Origin: Dryococelus australis
Lineage: Eukaryota > Arthropoda > Insecta > Phasmatodea > Phasmatidae
Length of the DNA: 64,000 nt
Direction of reading: 5' to 3'
Assembly: GCA_029891345.1 (NCBI GenBank)
Contig: CM056993.1
Location: 272,770,900-272,834,899 of the forward strand
In this document: positions 56,133 through 64,000 of the stretch, in pieces
How the letters are laid out: each line of letters begins with the position of its first letter
Numbering within the stretch: the first letter of the stretch is position 1
Made by a program: the position numbers and the translations under genes
The notes under the pieces: model-generated
Seen by the model: only the letters and a program-made list of their open reading frames with translations
Database searches by the model: none
Told to the model about the DNA's origin: nothing

Positions 56133-58560
56133 TTTTTGCTTATACCTACGGGTTGCAGTTTGTGTCCTAATAAAGGCTTGCATGACATTTTTAAACTTTC
56201 CTGTATAGACTTCAACCACCAAAAGTGCAAGGTATGGGAAGGTTATTGTGTACTAGGAGTTAATTTTAAAGTAATTTAAAAAAGCAGAATTCAGTTAAGA
56301 GTACCAGAAACACAAATTTAAAATTCTGTTCTACAATTATTTAAACTTATTAAAATGTAACCACCATTCGAAAACAAGAATTGCTTGAATTGAAAAATGA
56401 AATAACAATTGATGTCTTTAAGCTGCTTTCAAAATAATTAGTTAATCTGTAGATTTATTAAACTGTGTTCAGATTAAAAGTATCTGTAGTTGAGTGCCTC
56501 TTAAACAAGTTCTACGTAGTTAACTCCATTAAACCATAGCATTACACATTCTGATCACTATCCCACATATCTGACTTAAGTTTGTTATCTCTTCAAAAAT
56601 TACAGCAAAGTCTTAAATGTTCTTCAACAAAGTTAAGTTCCAATCAAAATTAGTAAACTAGTTCTTCACTCCCAATTTAAGATGGAATCAAATTTGAAGT
56701 TCAAATAGTTTTTGCTCCGGTAACTAGTTCTAGTCGGTTAGCGTGGAACTACTGGACTGAATTAATAAATGACATCTGTGCTATTACTTAATCTTGCAAA
56801 AATCAGATTAACTGTCAGAAACATTTTGGGAGCAATAATAAATCTGTCAAAGATGCTACTAAACACAAGTTTATATGTCCGAAAATTAGGTGAGGTGTCC
56901 TTAATCTGAAGTCCAACTGACGCTACCAGCATGGTGTGGTGGTATTGGTGCAGGCTCTTCTCGTAGACAGCGTATACTCAAAAAATTAACTAACGTAGCT
57001 AAGCTTTGGCCTCTTCTTTACTTGCCAAGCTAACCTGTATATTATACTCACTTCAGGGCACCAAAACACTGTTCTAAATTATGATGATGCCAGAGATTTC
57101 GCCCATGAAATCCCGGCTCTCAAAACTACATCCCTGGATCGTCAGATCCATACCCAGAAGCCCTTGACTTCCGGCATCTCCGTTATCAAGTCTTATCAAT
57201 GGAGCTCAGTTACTTCTGGTTCATAACGTCACAGAAATTGCTTAACGCCAAATGAATTTAAGACTGTAAATAACAGAAAATATACAGTATTGAAAATAAA
57301 AATAGTATATACCTAAATGTGATAAACTCTGAAAAATCATTAAGTTACATACTTAAATAATATCCTGGCTTACCATAGAGTAACCTATATTAACATACAA
57401 ACATTGAAAAAGAATGGTTGGTCTGACTTAAATTGCATATTTAAAAATAATCAAATCAAATATGTGAAATTGCAGAAATATTCCAATTAAAATAAATAAA
57501 TGTTTAAACATAGCCAAAAATATGCAGGTGCCATACAGTACAAAACTTAATACGACAAATGTAAAAAAATAGCATAGGTTTTTAATTTTTCCTGACGAAA
57601 GGTATATTTGCAGAACATTTATTTATCGAGATACGCGTATTCGCGCAAACAACTACTTCACAAAAAACGCGCGGGTCCATCCCACTCTTAAGGGGCCCGC
57701 CTAGCTGGCGCCCGAGCTGCGTTGCAGTGTGTTGAATTAAAATCAAGGTGTTTTATAACGAAACTATTAAACGTGCGTTCACTGTACTGATGTACGAAAA
57801 TATATCAGACTACAGACTACGCCCGTCGTATATTTTCAAGACACCGCGCACATTACAGATGCCATTTCAAAACAGTACAACGTAGTTAAAACTTGCTTCT
57901 TCTCAGTGCACTATCTAAAAACATGCGCGTTACAGACGTACTCGAGAGGCATGCGCTTAACCTTGCTACAGAGTTCCCACCAATAAAATGATAGCGTCGG
58001 TGCTTAAAAGTCTCGTAGGTAATCGCAGCACGACGAGAACTCTACACGCCAGTTCAGAGCCTTGCGCGTAGCGGCGATGATGATGCGCTTTATGCGCGTG
58101 GCAGTGTAGTCCTTAGGCCCCGTCGACAATCAACTTGGCTTAAATAACATTACTTACAAAGCTTAACAATCAAAATCCTCCGTCTACAATCGGCGTTAAC
58201 GTGAAAGGAAGGAAAAAAAATCTTTTGTAACCAATTAGCAAGAGCAAACGAGTAGAAAATATGTTTTCCCGCGCAATAATTTTTGTATGCATAAGTTGGC
58301 TACATCAGTTTTTATGACGTTTCACATTCTCATTGGCCGGCATTAAAAACTTGGCGTAAGATGCTCAGAGATAACCATCTTAACCCCAAGCCACGCAAAT
58401 AACGGCAAGTAAGTCATGCGAAATACTAGTTGTGAACTTTACTATCTCAAATCCAGGTTTTTAGTTTTTTGTGCCATGCATGTAATGTGCGTCATGTTGA
58501 TTGTGGAAGGGGCCTTATGCTCCCCGCTTCTCGGTGCCAACCGCGCTAAACACGTCCAGG
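56133..58560. other. Intergenic DNA, AT-rich then mixed
   Basis: No gene recognised. 57,640-58,180 is GC-richer with several CGCG words. CCAATAAAATG at about 57,980 and an inverted CCAAT (ATTGGCC, 58,332) could be promoter elements for the MADF gene or parts of an old LTR; this is not resolvable here. Confidence 0.4.
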
Positions 58561-58801
58561 TATAGACTGTTCACGATAAAGTGAGCAGTTTTCAGTCCCT
58601 AGTTACTTTTCTATTTCAGCCATTTTGTTTCCTGCAACCAAATTTTTTACATACATATTGCCATGTAAGTAATAAACACAGTGTGTAGATTCCACCCCAT
58701 TGGGAAATTAACGTCTAAGGCTGAAATAACATATATTTATTGACTATTATTCAAAACAAGAGGGCTTTCTAAAGCGCTCACTTTACCGTGTATGACCTAT
58801 A
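58561..58801 (+). mobile_element. MITE copy E (241 bp)
   Basis: Left end TATAGACTGTTCACGATAAA, right end GCGCTCACTTTACCGTG then ACCTATA. Shorter than the 0.4-kb copies, by internal deletion. Sits immediately upstream of the CpG-rich region of the MADF gene. Confidence 0.85.
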
Positions 58802-59594
58802 TGCGGCTTGCCTTCGTTCGGCGAACACGACGTAGTACCTGGAACCACAGTCGTGAGCTCTCTTTCTCGCCTATGCTCTGGCGGGTTTGTTTGTGTCTGC
58901 CAGGCATGCCTGGGGGCCACCCGCCTCGAGGCGATCCTTCTCTCCTGTGCGCGTGGACATCAAAGAGACCGACCCGGGCAAGGGTCGTTCTTTCGGCGGG
59001 GGGAAGGGAAGGACAGTGGGAACTGCCACCCCCGCGCACTTCGGAGGTTGTTTCCAAGAAAGGCCGGGGATTCCCGCAGCGGACGATCCGGGTAAAGCCG
59101 CTCCTCCGCACGCCCTGGTGCGTGCTCTGCTGCGTAGTGGGGATGTCCGGGCCGTGGACGGATCGTGAGAGGGCGGACGTCGTTCCGCGCGTGATCACGA
59201 GCACGTTTGACGTCACCCGTGCTCACGCGATCACGCACCCGGCTAGAAGACCGCGGAGTAAGGACCTGACCACACGTCGCGAGCGTCTCGTCCGGCAGAC
59301 CCGTGTGGCGAGACCTCGTCCGTTGTTCGGCGGACGAGTGCATCCCGCGTGCTCGCGCGACTCTGTGCGACAAACAGACCGACTCAGGCGCGGGAAGGAA
59401 CGGGCAGTAAGAAAAGGACTGCCCTCAAGGACAGGTAGGTCCGGCGGTTAACAGCCGCGCCTTGCAGTTGAGGACAGCTCGGCTCCCGCTGCCGCAGTAC
59501 CACTAACAGAAAATGACTTTGAGGCTTCACCAGGACCACGCTAGCGAATACGCGAACGTGGAAAACGGTTGTCGCGGACGCGTTGAGAAAATCG
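58802..59594 (+). promoter_or_regulatory. CpG-rich region upstream of the MADF exon
   Basis: About 0.8 kb far richer in G+C and CpG than anything else in the window, with no convincing protein in any frame. Probably promoter and 5' untranslated sequence. A GGACAG/GTAGGT donor-like site at about 59,439 and an acceptor-like CACTAACAG at about 59,510 could mark a first intron in the leader. These are sequence matches only. Confidence 0.4.
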
Positions 59595-60017
59595 ATGGCC
59601 GCGGCACGTCGTCGCGCCTCGAGGAACGACGGCGAGTGGCCGGAGCTCGACACTTTCAAATTCATAGAGGTGTACGAGACGGAGCCCGTCATCTGGGATC
59701 CGAACCACTCGGCGCACTCGGACAGGGGAGAGATGCACGAGGCGTGGCGCAGGATCCAGAAGGCACTTGCCAAACAGACTGGGTGCTCGCGCTCCGTGCA
59801 AGACCTCAAGAAGAAGAAGGACAGCCTCATGTCGTCGTTCCGGAGGCTGCAGAGTAAGGCCCTCCGCGAGGCGGAGGGCGGCGCCGACGACGTCTTCAAA
59901 CCTGAGTGGACCTTCTTCGACTCCATGGCCAGGTTCCTGAGCGCTGTGTACGAGCCCAGGCAGTACAAGGTCAAGAACGTGGACCAGTCCAACGAGCCGA
60001 GCGATACTGACAGCGAG
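59595..60017 (+). CDS. MADF-domain protein, first coding exon
   Basis: ATG at 59,595 opens 141 codons: a short basic N-terminus (MAAARRRASRND), then a MADF (Myb/SANT-like, Adf-1 type) domain at about residues 20-115. Its landmarks are FIEVYETEPVIWDPNH, EAWRRIQKALAKQTG, QDLKKKKDSLMSSFRR and a TFFDSMARFL segment. MADF domains bind DNA in insect transcription regulators and are also fused in PIF/Harbinger-type transposon proteins. The exon ends in GCGAG/GTACGTAC, a near-perfect donor, in phase 0. No stops or frameshifts, unlike almost everything else here, and GC-rich codon use. The next exon is not in view; MITE F lies just inside the intron. Confidence 0.8.
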
Positions 60018-60029
60018 GTACGTACTAGG

Positions 60030-60446
60030 TCCGAGATAACTACGGTAAAATGAGCACTTTCGAAAGCCCTGCTTAAGACCTACTTGTATACACATTGTGT
60101 ATTCTTCAGCCGTCTGTAAAATTATCATTGCAATTGTTTATTCATGCGTCGGTCATGTGAATCTGTGAAATTATTAGAAAAAGTAAATATTGTACAAATG
60201 CTCATTTTTACACTTCGATGAATTAAAAACAAACACAAATAGAAATAAATAATTTAAGTTATCACAAATGATTACGTAACACTTTTTATTCAACGTTGAT
60301 ATATGGAACTACTTCCCCCTCCATCGTTACCAACTTTACTGGGCGCATGTCACTCATTGCGCCCCTTAAAATGTGTGCAGGTAGGAGCAGTGACTTTTTT
60401 CTAAGGTTGGTTTCAAAAGTGCTCACTTTATCGTGAACCGCATTTA
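60030..60446 (+). mobile_element. MITE copy F (about 417 bp), in the MADF intron
   Basis: Right end GTGCTCACTTTATCGTGAAC is perfect; the left end is degraded (ACGGTAAAATGAGCAC). Shares AAAGCCCTGCTTAAGA, CATGCGTCGGTCA, GTGAAATTATTAGAAAA and TACTGGGCGCATGTCACT-type words with copies A and D. It begins 12 bases after the splice donor. Confidence 0.8.
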
Positions 60447-60489
60447 CACAACAACGACTTGCTCATATTCCCTCTTATGCTCACGTTTA

Positions 60490-60560
60490 ATTCAGCACTT
60501 CTGAAATCAACATTCAAAAAATGTCACTGCTCCTACCTGCGTACATCTTAGGACTCAACT
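60490..60560. repeat. MITE fragment
   Basis: CAGCACTTCTGAAATCAACATT followed by GTCACTGCTCCTACCTG and ACTCAACTGACGTG resembles the left 90 bases of copy C (29,488-29,560). It lies just beyond copy F in inverted relation to its right end, so it is the relic of another copy. Confidence 0.55.
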
Positions 60561-60649
60561 GACGTGGCTTTCTCACAACATTACATCCTAGACAAATAGT
60601 TCAAAGCAGCTGTCCACAAACGGCGTTACCGTACACAGAACTGAACAAC

Positions 60650-60935
60650 CAGGTAAAAGTAAACAAATAGGGCGAGTGGGTGAGGTGAAGAGATTTTGTC
60701 GGCTCTTAACATCGAGGTCATGAGAGCCGATAAGGGTGAAGCGAGGTGAGTGTGGAGTAGCGCCGGAATGAAAGAGCGGGGGAAACGGGAGATCCCCAAG
60801 AAAATTCGCCGACCAGCGGTGTCGTCCGGCACGATTCCCACAGCGAATATTCCGGCAGCGACCCCGCCGGGGATGGAACCCGGTTCACCTTGTGGGGAGG
60901 TGAGCAGTCTAACCGCTGCTGTCTACAAGGATCAA
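60650..60935 (-). repeat. tRNA-derived SINE, copy 2
   Basis: Minus-strand copy. Head: AGCGGTTAGACTGCTCACC with a canonical B box GGTTCCATCCC (about 60,871-60,881). The body matches copy 1 (GGGAATCGTGCCGGACGA, then TTTTCTTGGGGATCTCCCGT), ending near 60,655. Within the region downstream of the MADF exon. Confidence 0.85.
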
Positions 60936-60984
60936 TAATAGGGCCAAGTCCATAGAATTTAGTAATAAATTATTACATAATACA

Positions 60985-62225
<1,241 letters not shown>

Positions 62226-63070
62226 CTGAGTAGTCTAGGGAGCGGATGAGAGTGTGCTGGAACTAAGGGAATTATTGAGTGAGTGCTTGTGTTTGTCCAG
62301 TGTTTTATCGTTTAAATTAAATAAAAATTTCAGTATGTATTAAAAATTGAAAAACTCCAAACACGAAAAAGTTATAAAGAACACAAGATCCGAAATGAAT
62401 GCAAGAAGAATTGAAGGAAATGTGGAGAAAAATAGAACAAGAAAGAGGAAGAAAAGAGAAAGAAGAGGGAAAAAATGTGGAGGAGAACAGAGAAGCAAAG
62501 TAGAATAACAACAGAAAAGAAAAAAGAGAAGCAGCAAGAAACAGAAGAAAAAAGACAAGATCTGGATCGGATGAAATAAGAACGGAAGGAACTGCGAAGA
62601 AGAAAATCTAAATGAGGGAAAGATGTGATTTGTGATATGATGTTGGTTGATGTCTGTGTATTGTGTGTGTAAAACAATTTTGGGGGGGGGGGGGACCTAG
62701 GAGCGGAGCTCCATCCTCTCGTCCGCCGGGAAACGAAGGCCTGGGTGTCCAGAAGGGGTACTTCGATGTCCTGTACGATGCTTAGGTTGGAGCAGAACGG
62801 TTGGTGAGGGGGCAAATAAAAAGAATAGTACAGATAGGGAGGGGGCTGGGGGCCCATCGGATTCGTGGGCGGGGCTATTTGACCATTGGGTGCCATGACG
62901 GACCGGCTGAAAGACTAGTTAGCTGTGTGCGGGCCCGGCGGCGTCTGGTCCCCCGGGCGGATTCGTGGAAATCCCGGTCCTTGGTCTGTTCCGGCGGGGG
63001 TGGCGAAACGGGGGGCGGCCGAAAAAATACACGTCGGGGAACTGTCACGGTCGGGGCAGAATAGCTCACC
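62226..63070. other. Retrotransposon 3' flank: purine-rich then GC-rich sequence
   Basis: 62,340-62,620 is strongly A/G-rich (GAAGAAAAGAGAAAGAAGAG type) and could encode a charged helix of a retrotransposon ORF1, but stops intervene. A G run lies at 62,682-62,694, followed by GC-rich sequence with GGACCTAGGAGCGGAGCTCC. No confident gene. Confidence 0.45.
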
Positions 63071-63257
63071 ATCTTCCGAGAAAGTGTGAATGTTGCTTTT
63101 GAATAGAAATAGAATTTGTAGCTTAAATTACGGGCGCCCAGACGAACAGCTGCCGAATATTCACTAACGAATATTTCTCATGAAGAGAGCCAGGGCTCGT
63201 GAAACGGAAGGGATCAAGAGTGAACAATGGCACATTGCACCGAAATTGAACACAGCA

Positions 63258-63726
63258 TAAAACAGCTAAAATTATTCACTTGCATTTAAAATGCGACGCG
63301 GTTTATGCTCAGAAAGGTACACCATAACCCTATTCAAGCACGGAAACAATGTAAACAAATATGGCGCGTGGTCTGCGAGCGCGCGAGAGTGCCATCGAGT
63401 ATACAATTTCGTGCTCTCTCTGTGCTCTTGCTCTTTCGCGCTCTCCGAAGAATTGAGGCCGTGTCTCAACTGTCCCAAAGAGCGCTCTCTCGTGCTCTCG
63501 CGACCACGCCATTTCAGAGAGAACGCTCTCTGGTCGTCTCAATCCGTCGAAGAGCGCGCGAAAGATGGATAGCACAGAGAGAGCGCGAAGTTGTATACTC
63601 CCTGGCGTTCTCTCGCATACGCAATATTCATTTACATAATTTTCGTGATTGAATAAGGTTATAGTAGATTTCTGGGCCTAAACCACGTCGCATTTTAACT
63701 GTAAGTGAATAATTTCAACTGTTTTA
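63258..63726. mobile_element. 469-bp foldback palindrome (MITE-like)
   Basis: The two arms (about 63,258-63,450 and 63,540-63,726) are inverted copies with about 80-90% identity by eye. Both ends are TAAAACAG, then AATTATTCACTTRCA, AAAATGCGACG and a GCGCTCTCTCTGTGCT block. The centre is rich in GAGAGCGC words. No coding capacity. The family is not otherwise seen in the window. Confidence 0.8.
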
Positions 63727-64000
63727 ACCAGCGAAATAACATACGCAACACGTATTTATAAAAAACGTATTTCTAAGTCTCTTTTTTTGTCACTTTGCTG
63801 CAACACAACGGTAAAATATAAAACAAAAAATATTATTTTATGAGATAGTGATTATGGTGTTATAATTATTTGTGAATTATTTTGAACACACAAAAATTAC
63901 TTACCATTGCCATGGCCGCGATTTTAGCTTTACATGATTTCCCGCCTTTTGGCATCTGCGGTTTGCCTGACGTCGGGGAGAAACGATAGAGTGGTTGTCT
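63727..64000. other. Window end, nothing recognised
   Basis: AT-rich DNA turning GC-richer in the last 100 bases (GCCATGGCCGCGATTTTAGC). No feature could be supported. Confidence 0.4.

Noticed and set aside
58792-59451. 219-codon plus-strand frame and several overlapping frames in the GC-rich region
   Set aside because: Arginine/proline-rich, open in many frames at once because of high GC, no domain. Better explained as promoter/5' leader of the MADF gene.
59384-60128. Long minus-strand frames opposite the MADF exon
   Set aside because: Mirror frames of a GC-rich coding exon; the plus frame has a recognisable domain and a splice donor.
62317-62896. Phe/Ser/Leu-rich minus-strand frames up to 174 codons
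   Set aside because: Complement of a purine-rich tract; composition bias alone keeps them open.

Overview
The window looks like AT-rich, repeat-laden intergenic DNA from an arthropod, most probably an insect. The evidence is eukaryotic throughout: a MADF-domain exon with a clean 5' splice site, a THAP-like exon between splice signals, tRNA-derived SINEs, Ty3/gypsy LTR elements, an R1/I-type non-LTR retrotransposon, hAT sequences, a MITE family, and two Polinton/Maverick (adintovirus-like) elements. The species cannot be named from sequence alone. Nearly everything that codes is decayed by stops and frameshifts; the MADF exon is the only convincing intact host coding sequence.

Region 1 (1-19,409) is Polinton-1, an old element with inverted ends of roughly 0.8-1 kb. 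Its far left tip appears to lie just outside the window. Minus-strand genes: integrase, a conserved unknown protein (DUF8207-like), a fiber-like protein and the packaging ATPase. Plus-strand genes: PLA2-like protein, small hydrophobic core protein, adenain-type protease, penton-like minor capsid protein, major capsid protein and an accessory protein. No DNA polymerase was recognised. A gag-bearing, pol-deleted Ty3/gypsy element (4,749-8,407) sits inside the DUF8207-like gene.

Region 2 (19,410-38,955) is a TE graveyard: a stray Polinton end fragment, an LTR remnant, four copies of a MITE with ends GTTCACGATAAAGTGAGCAC, a THAP-like exon, a Ty3/gypsy pol remnant split by one MITE, a 569-bp solo LTR, a 672-bp hAT element with a perfect 8-bp target duplication, and an hAT transposase pseudogene.

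Region 3 (38,956-54,527) is Polinton-2, 15.6 kb, bounded by about 0.32-0.36-kb inverted repeats and a perfect 6-bp target-site duplication (CATTAC). It carries remnants of major capsid, DUF8207-like, PLA2-like, core, protease, fiber-like, zinc-ribbon, integrase, ATPase, penton-like and protein-primed PolB genes. Together these are a near-complete virion and replication module: integrase and PolB for integration and replication, ATPase and protease for packaging and maturation, two capsid proteins for the shell, and fiber-like and PLA2-like proteins as likely host-contact functions. All are broken.

Region 4 (54,528-64,000) holds an LTR 3' fragment, two copies of a tRNA-derived SINE in opposite orientation, two more MITEs flanking the MADF exon and its CpG-rich upstream region, an R1/I-like retrotransposon tail interrupted by a CA/TA microsatellite, and a 469-bp foldback palindrome.
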